A stretch of DNA of 64,000 nt from the NCBI RefSeq assembly GCF_017876315.1, contig NZ_JAGINU010000001.1, positions 4,278,001-4,342,000 of the forward strand, read 5' to 3'. The first letter of the stretch is position 1, and each line of letters opens with the position of its first letter. This stretch comes from Pseudonocardia parietis (GTDB lineage: Bacteria > Actinomycetota > Actinomycetes > Mycobacteriales > Pseudonocardiaceae). The position numbers were made by a program, and so were the translations under genes. This document shows, piece by piece, positions 1-8,300 of the stretch. The notes under the pieces are model-generated. The model did no database searches and had not been told where the DNA came from. It saw only the letters and a program-made list of their open reading frames with translations.

Positions 1-91
1 ACGGGCACGATCTCCACGCTACGCCCGGCGGGGAGCGGGGGCAGCAACACCTGTGACCGCGGACACGATGCGCCACCATCCCGCCGAACTT

Positions 92-113
92 ACTGTCTGG
101 CTGTACAGACAGT
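92..113. promoter_or_regulatory. Inverted repeat, probable TetR operator
   Basis: The arms ACTGTCTG and CAGACAGT are exact reverse complements separated by six bases. The site ends 14 bases before the GTG start of the TetR-family gene and just before its GGAGG ribosome-binding site. That placement fits an autoregulatory operator; binding is inferred only. Confidence 0.55.
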
Positions 114-127
114 TTTCGGAGGGCGCC

Positions 128-742
128 GTGCAGGACCGAACGCAGGACGGGCGCAGGCAACGCGGGGCGGACACCCGCCGGGCACTGGTGGAGGCGGCCG
201 TCGAGGTCGTCACCGGCAGCGGGTTCGACCGGCTCACCCTGCGGGAGGTGGCCGGCCGGGCCGGGGTCTCCCCCGCCTCGGCCACCTACCACTTCGGCAC
301 CGTCGCCGAGCTGCTCTCCGCGGTCGTCGGCGAGCTGGAACGCCGGTCGGCTCAGCGGCTGACCGAGCTGACCCGGCGCAGCAGGGCGGGCGAGCTCACC
401 CTGCTCGATGCCTGCACCACCTACCTGGTCGACCTGCTCGGGCCGGGACGCCAGGCGTACCTGACCATGCTCGAGCTCCGGATCCGGGCTGCGCGCGACC
501 CCGGGCGGGTCGCACCGCCCGCCGGGCAGGACGCCGTCGTCGTCGACCTCATCCAGGACCACGTCGGCAACCGGGAGCGGGCCGCGGAGCTGTTCTCCGC
601 GGTCATCGGCCTGGCCACCCTCGGCGCCCTCGACCCGGCCCCGCCCGACCCGGCCCGGATCCGCGCACACATGGCCCGGCTGCTCGCCCGGTTCGGGCTG
701 CCGGTGGAGCCCGCGACGACCACAGGAGGCGGACACCCGTGA
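128..742 (+). CDS. TetR/AcrR family transcriptional regulator
   Basis: A 204-residue DNA-binding regulator. The N-terminal helix-turn-helix (about residues 17-62) contains the family pattern LTLREVAGRAGVSPASATYHF, followed by a helical ligand-binding domain. I chose GTG at 128 because GGAGG sits five bases upstream; an ATG at 53 would place the operator palindrome inside the coding region. The stop overlaps the GTG of the next gene by four bases (GTGA), so the two are translationally coupled and the regulator probably controls the neighbouring MpaB-like protein. The ligand cannot be read from the sequence. Confidence 0.85.
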   Translation: MQDRTQDGRRQRGADTRRALVEAAVEVVTGSGFDRLTLREVAGRAGVSPASATYHFGTVAELLSAVVGELERRSAQRLTELTRRSRAGELTLLDACTTYLVDLLGPGRQAYLTMLELRIRAARDPGRVAPPAGQDAVVVDLIQDHVGNRERAAELFSAVIGLATLGALDPAPPDPARIRAHMARLLARFGLPVEPATTTGGGHP

Positions 743-1908
743 ACACCCACTGGCCCACCGGCCGCATCGCACCGGCCGAGCTCGCCGCCCGCTTCGGCCC
801 GGACGCGGCCGAGCTCGCCGGCCGTGCTCTGCGCACCGGTGACCCGCTCGCCGACGCCGTCGTCGCCGAGATCCGCGACGGCGGCCGCGACGTCCGGGCC
901 CGGCTCGATCTCGGCATCCGCCACGGGCTGGCCTCCCTCGACGACCCGCCGCCCGCCGTCGCGGCGCTGCTGTCGTCCGCGGAGTCACTGCCCGAGGGCA
1001 CCGACCCGGCCGTCCTCGACTCCGGCGCGCGCCCGATCTTCACCTCCCCGCCGCCGGTACACACGCTCTCCCTCTCGGCCGGTGCGTTGCTGCGCACCTA
1101 CGTGTCGCCCTCGATCGCGGTGCTGCTCGGCACCACCGGCCGGCTCATCGACGGTGCCGAACGCCGGCTCACCGAGACCGGCCGGTGGCTGCTGTCCGCG
1201 ACGCTGCCCGGTGGATTGCGTCCCGGCGGCCCCGGCTACGTCGCCACGCTGCAGGTCCGGATGCTGCACGCGCACATGCGCGAGCTCGCCCGCACCCGCG
1301 GCTACGACGAGGCGGTGCACGGCGTCGCGATCAACCAGATCGACCTGGCCCGCACATGGCTGGACTTCACGCTCGTCTCGATGCGCGCCGAGGGCACCAT
1401 CGGCTTCGACCTCACCCCGGCCGAGGTCGGCGAGGTCTACGCCTACTGGCAGGTCCTGGCCCACCAGCTCGGCATCGACCCGGACCTGGTGGGCGGGGTC
1501 ACCGGGCACGCCGCCGCCGAACGCCTCGACGACCTCGTCACCGCCGTGACCGGGCCGCTCGCGGCGGAGTCGCGCACGCTCGCGGCGGCGCAGGTCGACG
1601 CCGTCGCCGGCCTGCTCGTCGAGTCGCTACGGCTGCCCCGGCCCGCGGGGCGGCTGCTGTTGTCGGTGCTGGGCAGGCGCTTCCACGGCGCGGGGACCGG
1701 CGACGCGCTGGGCCTGCGCCGGTGTGCCCCGCTGAACACCGGGATCGGTGCGGCCGCGCACGTGATCCGGTGGCGGCGGTCCCGGATGCGCCGCCACCCC
1801 GGCGCGCTCGAGGTGGCCCGTGCCCGCAACGTCGCCGCCACCCGGGCGCTGCTCGACGGCGACGCGACCGGCCCGGCGCTGTTCCAGCTGAGCGAGGTCA
1901 GTGCGTGA
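739..1908 (+). CDS. MpaB/Lcp-like (DUF2236) oxygenase family protein
   Basis: A 389-residue all-helical protein resembling the DUF2236 family, which includes mycophenolate side-chain oxygenase MpaB and rubber oxygenase Lcp. The family pattern of an Arg followed by two spaced His in a helix is visible in VRMLHAHMREL, and the following AINQIDLARTWLDFT matches the downstream conserved segment. Family members bind heme through such histidines and oxidatively cleave polyprenoid-type substrates; the substrate here is unknown. It is the second gene of a GTGA-coupled pair with the TetR regulator. Its 3' end overlaps the convergent M56 peptidase gene by 11 bases. Confidence 0.7.
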   Translation: MNTHWPTGRIAPAELAARFGPDAAELAGRALRTGDPLADAVVAEIRDGGRDVRARLDLGIRHGLASLDDPPPAVAALLSSAESLPEGTDPAVLDSGARPIFTSPPPVHTLSLSAGALLRTYVSPSIAVLLGTTGRLIDGAERRLTETGRWLLSATLPGGLRPGGPGYVATLQVRMLHAHMRELARTRGYDEAVHGVAINQIDLARTWLDFTLVSMRAEGTIGFDLTPAEVGEVYAYWQVLAHQLGIDPDLVGGVTGHAAAERLDDLVTAVTGPLAAESRTLAAAQVDAVAGLLVESLRLPRPAGRLLLSVLGRRFHGAGTGDALGLRRCAPLNTGIGAAAHVIRWRRSRMRRHPGALEVARARNVAATRALLDGDATGPALFQLSEVSA

Positions 1909-2803
1909 GCAGCAGCCCGAGCGGCACCACGACCAGGACCAGGGCGACCACCCGGATCAGCCAGCGCACGGCGGCGGGCAACGGTGCGGGTGGCGCGGTG
2001 ACCCGGTCGATCCGTGCCTCCAGCGCATCGGTGAACGACGACAGCGCCGCTGCCGGGGCCGACCCGCCCACGGCCTTGAGCGCGGTGGCCAGCTCGGTCG
2101 GGTCGCACAGCTTGCGGGCGACGTCGTCGGCCCGCATCTCGATCAGCCGGGCGACGGCGAGCTGGGCGCAGACCATCCCCCGCACGAACGGGGCCGTCGC
2201 GCCCCACGCGACGAACGGCAGCACCACCAGGTCGTGGCGTTCGCGCAGGTGGGCGCGCTCGTGGGCGAGCACGGCGACGACACCGGGGGTGTCCAGGGCG
2301 TCGAGCACACCCGCCGACACGACGAGCCGTGAGTTGCGCCCGGGAAGGCAGTACGCGACCGGCACCGGGTGATCGAGCACCCGGGTACCGGAGGCATGGG
2401 GCCACGGTGTCGCGAGCACGTCGAGCAGGTCCCGGTGCCGGCGCCGGGCCCGCAGCGTGCGCACCGCGGTGATCGCCAGCACCGAGAGCAGCCTGATCAG
2501 CAGGCCCAGTGCGACCAGCAGCGCGCCGACGTGCAGCGGGTCCATCTCCGCCGGCCACCGGCCTGCGGAGACCGACACCCACAACGCCGCGGTCCCGGCC
2601 GGCAGGGTGTCCCCCATCGGCGCCAGCCCGTAGGCGAGACCGGCGCCGAACAGCGAGATGCCGCCGCCGAACCCGACGGCCTGCCACAGCAGCAACGCGC
2701 CCACCGGGTCGCGGCCGGGCCACCGGGCCGACGCGAGCACGCGGCTGACCGGCTCGGCGAGTGCCACACCGAGCAGCCCGAGTCCCAGCGCGGTCAGCTC
2801 CAT
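1898..2803 (-). CDS. M56 (BlaR1-like) membrane metallopeptidase
   Basis: A 301-residue integral-membrane zinc peptidase. Hydrophobic helices lie at the N-terminus, about residues 50-75 and 95-120, and the very C-terminus. The zinc motif HERAH is followed about 40 residues later by IEMRADD, which supplies the likely third ligand. It lacks the extracellular beta-lactam sensor of true BlaR1, as usual for short actinobacterial M56 proteins. It lies downstream of the BlaI-type repressor on the same strand. By family precedent it would cleave or inactivate that repressor after a membrane signal; the signal is unknown. Confidence 0.85.
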   Translation of the reverse strand: MELTALGLGLLGVALAEPVSRVLASARWPGRDPVGALLLWQAVGFGGGISLFGAGLAYGLAPMGDTLPAGTAALWVSVSAGRWPAEMDPLHVGALLVALGLLIRLLSVLAITAVRTLRARRRHRDLLDVLATPWPHASGTRVLDHPVPVAYCLPGRNSRLVVSAGVLDALDTPGVVAVLAHERAHLRERHDLVVLPFVAWGATAPFVRGMVCAQLAVARLIEMRADDVARKLCDPTELATALKAVGGSAPAAALSSFTDALEARIDRVTAPPAPLPAAVRWLIRVVALVLVVVPLGLLLTH

Positions 2804-2824
2804 CGCTTCACATCGTGGCCGAAC

Positions 2825-2858
2825 CGGATCGGAGGTGCCGCACGACCCCTCCGATCCG
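2825..2858. terminator. Hairpin between blaI-like and M56 genes
   Basis: CGGATCGGAGG and CCTCCGATCCG form a perfect 11-base stem with a 12-base loop. It lies between the stop of the BlaI-like gene and the start of the M56 gene on the minus strand, with no clear T tract. It could be a terminator or an attenuator setting the ratio of the two products. Confidence 0.4.
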
Positions 2859-2887
2859 CGAGGTGGGCACCGGACCGGCCGCGGGTC

Positions 2888-3238
2888 TCAGCCGAGCAGA
2901 TCGCGGAGCCGGGAACGCTCGTCGTCGGACATCGTGCCGAGGAAGCGGGCCAGCGCGGCGCCACGGTCGGAGGCGTCGTCCAGCGCGTCGCTCATCAGCT
3001 CCGCGACGTGGTCCTCACGGCTGGCGACCGGCCGGTAGTGGTGGGCACGGCCGTCCCGGATGCGGTGCACCAGCTGCTTGCGCTCCAGCCGGCCGAGCAC
3101 GGTGAGCACCGTGGTGGTGGCCAGGTCCCGGTCGGCGAGCTGATCCTGCACCTCGCGCGCGGTCATGTCATGGTCGGTCTCCCACAGGACGTTCATGACC
3201 GCCCGCTCCAACTCGCCCAGACTCGTCACGCCGTTCAT
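2888..3238 (-). CDS. BlaI/MecI/CopY family repressor
   Basis: A 116-residue winged-helix repressor. The N-terminal domain (about residues 5-75) has the typical LGELERAVMNVLW opening and the recognition region TVLTVLGRLERKQLV. The C-terminal helices (about 78-116) provide dimerisation. Family members repress the linked M56 peptidase gene and other targets until cleaved. A near-perfect palindrome 13 bases upstream of the ATG fits autoregulation. Length is normal for the family. Confidence 0.9.
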   Translation of the reverse strand: MNGVTSLGELERAVMNVLWETDHDMTAREVQDQLADRDLATTTVLTVLGRLERKQLVHRIRDGRAHHYRPVASREDHVAELMSDALDDASDRGAALARFLGTMSDDERSRLRDLLG

Positions 3239-3251
3239 GATACGCGATCCT

Positions 3252-3268
3252 TTCTACGGTTCGTAGAA
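3252..3268. promoter_or_regulatory. Palindrome, likely BlaI-type operator
   Basis: TTCTACG and CGTAGAA form exact inverted arms around GTT, just upstream of the BlaI-like gene on the minus strand. A short AT-containing dyad in this position is what BlaI/CopY repressors bind. It could also affect the divergently placed upstream sequence, but the L,D-transpeptidase gene ends nearby rather than starts. Confidence 0.55.
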
Positions 3269-3284
3269 CGGATCCGCGGTCAGC

Positions 3285-3779
3285 TCAGCGGACCTGGACC
3301 TGGTCGCCGACCTGCAGCGTGTCGAACCAGCGCTGCGCGTTCGCCTCGTCGAGCTTGACGCAGCCCGCGGACGGCGTGTCCATCGAACCCTGGTGGAACG
3401 CGACGCCACCCTCGGCGAAGAACACCGAGTACGGCATCTGCGTGTAGCTCTCCCGGCTGGTCCACTGCTCGGCCTTCCACTGGACCCCGAACACCCCGCG
3501 CGGGGTGGGGTCCGAGGGTGCGCCGGGACTCATCGGCACCGGGCCGGCCAGGATCCGGCCGTCGGCGAAGAGCCAGGTCTGCCGGGTGGCCAGGTCGACG
3601 CAGGCCCGGGCGGACGTCGTGCACGGGGTACCCGCGACCAGCGGCCCGCTGACGACCTGCGCGGCGGAGGGCTCGGCCTGCGGGTCGGCCGGTTCGGCGA
3701 GCGCGACACCCGCGGTGACCGCCCCGGCCAGGGCGACGACCCCGGCCAGCATCCCGAACCGCCGGGTTGCTCGTCGCAT
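3285..3779 (-). CDS. Secreted L,D-transpeptidase (YkuD domain)
   Basis: A 164-residue exported enzyme. Residues 1-28 form a signal peptide (two-Arg-rich start, hydrophobic core, ALA-EP cleavage region). The YkuD catalytic signature is present: His129, then Ser137-Ala-Gly-Cys140, with Cys140 the predicted nucleophile. Such enzymes make 3-3 peptidoglycan cross-links or attach proteins to the wall in the periplasm-like space. It is short, a YkuD domain with no additional binding domain. It is the gene just upstream of the BlaI/M56 pair on the same strand, but there is an operator and a gap between them. Confidence 0.85.
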   Translation of the reverse strand: MRRATRRFGMLAGVVALAGAVTAGVALAEPADPQAEPSAAQVVSGPLVAGTPCTTSARACVDLATRQTWLFADGRILAGPVPMSPGAPSDPTPRGVFGVQWKAEQWTSRESYTQMPYSVFFAEGGVAFHQGSMDTPSAGCVKLDEANAQRWFDTLQVGDQVQVR

Positions 3780-3926
3780 CCGCCCGTCCTCCTGTCGCGC
3801 TCCGGCCGGTCGCCGCCGTTCGGCACGGCCCGGAGGGACGCCCGTCGGGGCTCAGCTGCCCTGCGCGACCGTCCGGACCCGGAGAGTAGCCGAAGTAGAT
3901 CATGAACTCGCCGGAGGGTGCGCGGT

Positions 3927-4667
3927 TCAGCGCCCCCGGAAGACCGGCGCGCGCTTCTCGGCACGGGCCGTGCGGCCCTCCACGATGTCCTCGGACCGCC
4001 AGCAGGCGGCGAACTCCTCCTGCAGGGCGGCGACGACGCCGTCGCCGGTGTGCCCGCCGCGCCCGAACGCGTTCGCGGAGCGCTTGTTGTAGGTCAGGGT
4101 CAGCGGCGCCATCGTCGCGATGTCCGCGGCCACGGCCTGGGCGGCGGCACGGTCCCCGAGGGTGTCGGCGAGGCCGCGGGCGTGCGCGGTCGGCGCGTCG
4201 ACCGTGGCGCAGGCCAGCAGCAGGCTCCGTGCCGTACCGCCGCCGGCGATCTGCACCAGCCGCTCGATCGTCCACGGATCGACGGCGAGCCCGAGCCGCG
4301 CGGTCGGCAGCCCGAACACCGCTTCCGGCGCCGCCACCCGCAGGTCGCAGGCCAGGGCGAGCTGCAGCCCGGCACCGATCGCCGGGCCGGTGACCGCCGC
4401 GACCACCGGCATCGGGAGGTCCGCGACCGCGTGCAGGGCGGTGTAGAGCGCGTCGAGGAAGTCCTCGCCGTAGACCTCGCCGAAGTCGGCCCCGGAACAG
4501 AACGCCGGCCCGCTGCCCGCCACGACGACGGCGCGCGCTCCGTCGGCGCGGACCGTGGCGGCCGCGTCGACCAGCTCTCGGCAGGTGGCGATGTCGAGGG
4601 CGTTGCGGCGCTCGGGGCGGTTCAGCTCGATGATCCCGACGCCGTCGCTGGTGCTCACGTTGATCAC
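3927..4667 (-). CDS. Enoyl-CoA hydratase/isomerase (crotonase) family protein
   Basis: A 246-residue crotonase-fold protein. The CoA/oxyanion-hole segments are visible: GSGPAFCSGADF near residues 51-62 and GPAIGAGLQLALACD near 94-108. The two catalytic glutamates of classical enoyl-CoA hydratases appear to be replaced, by Gln102 and Thr122 in the aligned positions. A different crotonase reaction (isomerase, thioesterase or decarboxylase type) is therefore as likely as hydration. The GTG start at 4667 overlaps the TGA of the upstream FUSC gene by four bases, so the pair is coupled. Confidence 0.8.
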   Translation of the reverse strand: MINVSTSDGVGIIELNRPERRNALDIATCRELVDAAATVRADGARAVVVAGSGPAFCSGADFGEVYGEDFLDALYTALHAVADLPMPVVAAVTGPAIGAGLQLALACDLRVAAPEAVFGLPTARLGLAVDPWTIERLVQIAGGGTARSLLLACATVDAPTAHARGLADTLGDRAAAQAVAADIATMAPLTLTYNKRSANAFGRGGHTGDGVVAALQEEFAACWRSEDIVEGRTARAEKRAPVFRGR

Positions 4668-7177
4668 CGGCGGAGCCTAACCCGGGCGGCTCCGTGCCCC
4701 GGCGGCTCGTTCCAGGTGCCGCCGCGCAGCTCCCGGGCCAGCCCGACGGCGAGCTGGTCGATCCGGCGCAGCAGCCGCGCGGCCGCCAGCCGGCGCAGCC
4801 GGTGCCCGGGCGGCGAGCCCGCGGTCGTGTTGCGGACCGGCGGGTCGGTCGACGCCACCCAGCCCGCGGTGTCGACGGCCTCGACGCCCGGGAGCCGGAG
4901 ATCGGGCAGTCCCGCCGGCACCTGCGGCGGCTGCGTGTCCCCGCCCGTGCGGGCTCCGGCAGACGGCGGGCCGGCGGACGGCGGGTCGGCGGGCTGGGCC
5001 GCGGCGTCCGCCTCGGCGGTGTCGATCAGGTCCTCGGCCGAGGCGACGCCGTAGTCCGCCGACGAGGAGTCCGGGCCGTGCTCGCGCCGGTCGGACGGGC
5101 CCCAGCCGTCGTTCAGGATCCGGCGCAGCCCGTCGACGTTCTCCCGCACCCGCACCGCGGCCGGGTCCAGGGTTCCCGCCCAGCCCGGCACGTGCGCCGT
5201 CGCCGCCTGCGCGGCGAGCAGGCGGGTGTAGTGGTCCAGCGCGCCGAGCACCCGGACCGTGTGGTGCACCCCGCGGCGCAGCGGGCGGCGGATGAACGGG
5301 TGCTCCAGCGGCCGTGCCCGGTCCCGGACGGTCGCGACGGCGGTGCCCACCTCGCGGGCCTTCTCCAGCGGGTCGTCGGTGCCCCACCGGCCCAGGGCCC
5401 GGTCCACCGAGCAGCGCAGCGACGCGTCCACCGCGGACAGCGCCTCGTCCAGGGCGTCGGCGAAGGCGTTGCGCGAGCGGGTCGGCAGGATCAGGTAGGC
5501 GGCGAGCATCCCGAGCGCACCGCCGGCGAGGGTCTCCTGCACCCGCAGGACCATCGTCTCGATGCTGAACTGCCCGATCACGCCGTAGACCAGCGCGAGC
5601 ACGGCGGTGATCCAGAACGCCATCATCGTCTGCGAGATCCGCACCAGGTACAGGGCGAGGAACACGCACACGAACAGCAGCACCAGGCTGGCGAGGACGT
5701 TCCCGGCGACCAGCAGCGCGAGCAGCATCCCGGCGACGACCCCGCCCGCGGTGCCGACCGCCCTGGCCCAGCCGCGGCTCAGCACGTCACCGCGGCTGGC
5801 GGTCCCGGCGAACACGACGAATGCCGCGATCACCGCCCAGTACCAGCGGTCCGGGGAGATCAGCTCCCCGACGACGATGGCGAGGCCGCCGGCGACACCG
5901 ACCTGTACCGCTTGGCGGGTGTGCAGTCTCAGGCCGTCGGACTCGGCCTCCCCGGGGCGCTCGGGTTCGGAGGGCGTGCCGGGTGTGGCGTCGGCGTCGC
6001 GTCGGTCGGCGATCCGGCGCTGCGCCTGCTCGACGGTGGTCTGCATCGCGTCGGCCAGCCGCAGCACGGCGAACCCGATCCGCTGCGCACGGGCGTCCGG
6101 CCCGCTCCCGCCCGGCCGGGCGACGATGTCGTCGACGGCGTCGCGCGCCGACCCGTACAGGCTCGCCGCCATCGGCCGGGGCGTGCCCACCGAGGTCGCC
6201 GCGGCCAGCGCCCGGACGCCCGCGCCGAGGGCCTCCCGGTCATCGGCCGGGATCGCGTCGTGGTGCTCGACGGACCGGCGCACCGCCATCGCGACCCGCT
6301 CCGCGGCGAGCTCGGAGTCCACGATCCACTGACGCAGCCCGGCGATCTCGCTCTCCGCCTCGTCCGGGCCGCCCGGGGGTGCGCCGCCGGGCAGGTATGC
6401 GGGGCGGCGGACGGCCGGGTCGTCGTCGGCGTCGTCGAGGCGGTCCGCGACCAGCAGCGCCGTCTCGTTGAGCCGGAACTCTGCCCGCTGCAGCGGGGCG
6501 AGGTCGGGCGCCGCGAGCCTGCCGTGCGCGTCGAGCACGTCCGACGCGGCGAGCAGGACCACGTGCAGCCGGGCCTCGAAGGCCCGCACCAGCGCCTCGA
6601 GCACGGTCTCGACGCGACGGACGAAGACCAGGCAGCGCAGCACGAAGGTGCTCCCGATACCGATCACGACGGCGGCGAGCAGGTAGGGCAGCCCGGGCGG
6701 CCCCACCTGCAGGAACTGCACGAGGAAGTACGGCGAGAACGTGGCCATGCCCAGTGCCGTGCCGCGCGGGCCGAACCGCCGGACCCCGACGGCCACCATC
6801 ATGATCAGCACGAACACGGTGTCCGCGGCGATCCAGTGCCCGGCCAGCAGCGCACTCAGCGTCGCCGACGCCGCCGCCGGCAGCACCATGAGCGCGGTGG
6901 TGACCCGGCGCCGGGCCAGCTCGGGCTCGTTCACGGCCAGGTTGCTGATCATCGCCAGCACGACGGAGAACAGCACGATCGTGACAGGTGCGCCGGTCAG
7001 CACGCGCACGCCGGTGGTCAGCAGCGCGGCGCACAGCATCGCCGCGGTCGCCACCGAGGCCAGGTGCAGCCGGGTGTGGCCCGGGTCCACCGTGGCCGCC
7101 CGGGATCGCAGTTCGGCCCACCATGCGGGCCCTCGCCCGCCCCACCGCGCGGTCACGGGCGCGAGTCTGGCACGCAC
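4664..7177 (-). CDS. FUSC/YccS-like membrane protein
   Basis: An 837-residue inner-membrane protein of the fusaric-acid-resistance/YccS superfamily. Two clusters of transmembrane helices are evident, about residues 40-185 and about 415-570. They are separated by a hydrophilic, mostly helical cytoplasmic domain, and a long Pro/Asp/Ala-rich C-terminal domain follows. The second cluster (VQVGVAGGLAIVVGE, WYWAVIAAFVVFAG) is the FUSC_2 signature region. Family members are proposed exporters of aromatic acids or other small organic compounds. It is coupled by GTGA to the downstream crotonase; substrate unknown. Confidence 0.8.
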   Translation of the reverse strand: MRARLAPVTARWGGRGPAWWAELRSRAATVDPGHTRLHLASVATAAMLCAALLTTGVRVLTGAPVTIVLFSVVLAMISNLAVNEPELARRRVTTALMVLPAAASATLSALLAGHWIAADTVFVLIMMVAVGVRRFGPRGTALGMATFSPYFLVQFLQVGPPGLPYLLAAVVIGIGSTFVLRCLVFVRRVETVLEALVRAFEARLHVVLLAASDVLDAHGRLAAPDLAPLQRAEFRLNETALLVADRLDDADDDPAVRRPAYLPGGAPPGGPDEAESEIAGLRQWIVDSELAAERVAMAVRRSVEHHDAIPADDREALGAGVRALAAATSVGTPRPMAASLYGSARDAVDDIVARPGGSGPDARAQRIGFAVLRLADAMQTTVEQAQRRIADRRDADATPGTPSEPERPGEAESDGLRLHTRQAVQVGVAGGLAIVVGELISPDRWYWAVIAAFVVFAGTASRGDVLSRGWARAVGTAGGVVAGMLLALLVAGNVLASLVLLFVCVFLALYLVRISQTMMAFWITAVLALVYGVIGQFSIETMVLRVQETLAGGALGMLAAYLILPTRSRNAFADALDEALSAVDASLRCSVDRALGRWGTDDPLEKAREVGTAVATVRDRARPLEHPFIRRPLRRGVHHTVRVLGALDHYTRLLAAQAATAHVPGWAGTLDPAAVRVRENVDGLRRILNDGWGPSDRREHGPDSSSADYGVASAEDLIDTAEADAAAQPADPPSAGPPSAGARTGGDTQPPQVPAGLPDLRLPGVEAVDTAGWVASTDPPVRNTTAGSPPGHRLRRLAAARLLRRIDQLAVGLARELRGGTWNEPPGHGAARVRLRR

Positions 7178-7205
7178 CCGCCGGCGCGGGCCGGGATCGG
7201 CGCGC

Positions 7206-8198
7206 TCAGCTGCCGGTCGAGGCGGCTTCGGCCCGGGCAGGCTGCGACGACGGCGCCGCCACCGGCACGCCGATCACCGCTCCGGTGGCCGCGGCCATGG
7301 CGCGCATGCCCTGCGCGTTCGGGTGCACCGGCGCGGCCGGGGAGGTCGGGACCAGGCCCTCCACCCACTTCTGGCCCGGCAGCGTGCAGATGTCGTGGCC
7401 GATGGTCGGGGTGTAGGTGTCGACGTAGTCGAGGCCCGCCTCGGCCGCTTCCTCGGCGAGCATCCCGTTCAGCCGCTTCTCGACGTCGCGCAGGTACGCG
7501 GTGTCGCCCGCGCTGAACGGAGCGATCGGGTAGCAGCCGGGGCCCTCGTCGGGAAGGATCGACGGGTACCCGACGACCGCGACCCGCGCGGCCGGCGCCC
7601 GGTCCCGGATCTCCGACAGCAGGTCGGCCACCTTCGACGAGGCCTCGTCGATCCGACCGGTCAGCTGGTCCTCGCCGCCCGCGGTGTAGAAGTCCCGGCA
7701 GGCCGCGCCGAGCAGGTTCTGCGACGAGCGGGTGACGCACTCCTGGATGATCTCGCCGAACCCGATGTCGTTGCCGCCGACGGTGACCGTGACCAGCGAC
7801 TCCGAGCCGTCGAGCGCGTCGAGCTGGGGCGGGTTCGGGCCGAGGGGGACCTCCTGCGGGGCCGTCATGTCCTCGGTCGTCGCGCCGCTGCAGGACACGT
7901 CGGTGAAGTCCCGGAACCCGGCGGAGCTCGCGAGCACCGCCGGGTAGTTGTGGTTCGACCGCTTGCAGCCTGCCGGGCGGCCGGTCTGCAGCGGGACGAG
8001 CGGGCCCGCGGCGTAGGAGTCGCCGAGCGCGACGTAGCGCCCGACCGGGGCGGTGTCGAGGTTGCGCGCGGACAGCGTGGTCTCGGCGAACGTCGTCGGG
8101 GCCTCGGCCTGCGCGGGCGCCAGCGCGCCCATGCCCGCCGAGGACAGCAGGGTCATGGTGGCCACGGCCAGCCAACGGGCGGGGCGGGAACGGCGCAC
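7206..8198 (-). CDS. Secreted SGNH/GDSL hydrolase (SEST-like lipase/esterase)
   Basis: A 330-residue exported hydrolase. Residues 1-32 are a signal peptide ending in AQA-EA. Block I is VALGDSYAAG with nucleophile Ser61. The oxyanion residue lies in CSGAT and VGGNDIGF, and the catalytic His is in APVHPNAQG near residue 296. Several cysteines (CKR, VSCSG, ECVTR, ACRDF, GCYP, ICTLP) suggest the disulfides seen in Streptomyces SGNH esterases. It should hydrolyse lipid or ester substrates outside the cell. Monocistronic by spacing. Confidence 0.85.
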   Translation of the reverse strand: MRRSRPARWLAVATMTLLSSAGMGALAPAQAEAPTTFAETTLSARNLDTAPVGRYVALGDSYAAGPLVPLQTGRPAGCKRSNHNYPAVLASSAGFRDFTDVSCSGATTEDMTAPQEVPLGPNPPQLDALDGSESLVTVTVGGNDIGFGEIIQECVTRSSQNLLGAACRDFYTAGGEDQLTGRIDEASSKVADLLSEIRDRAPAARVAVVGYPSILPDEGPGCYPIAPFSAGDTAYLRDVEKRLNGMLAEEAAEAGLDYVDTYTPTIGHDICTLPGQKWVEGLVPTSPAAPVHPNAQGMRAMAAATGAVIGVPVAAPSSQPARAEAASTGS

Positions 8199-8216
8199 GG
8201 TTCACGGACCTCCGGT

Positions 8217-8255
8217 CGGGCGGGCGGTGACCAGCTCACCGACCCTGCCCGCCCA
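8217..8255 (-). terminator. Possible terminator after the polyamine synthase gene
   Basis: GGGCGGG and CCCGCCC pair around an inner GGTGA-CCAGC-TCACC hairpin, giving an imperfect GC-rich stem. The site lies just past the stop of the AdoMetDC-aminopropyltransferase gene on the minus strand. There is no T run, as is usual in actinobacteria. The bulges make this a weak call. Confidence 0.3.
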
Positions 8256-8300
8256 ACGATCATCGTGACCCGCGGTTACGCCCCGATCGGGCGCCGGGCC

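Noticed and set aside
4694..7516. 940-codon plus-strand open frame
   Set aside because: It is the antisense of the FUSC gene; Arg/Gly/His-rich with no family pattern, as expected for shadows in very high-GC DNA.
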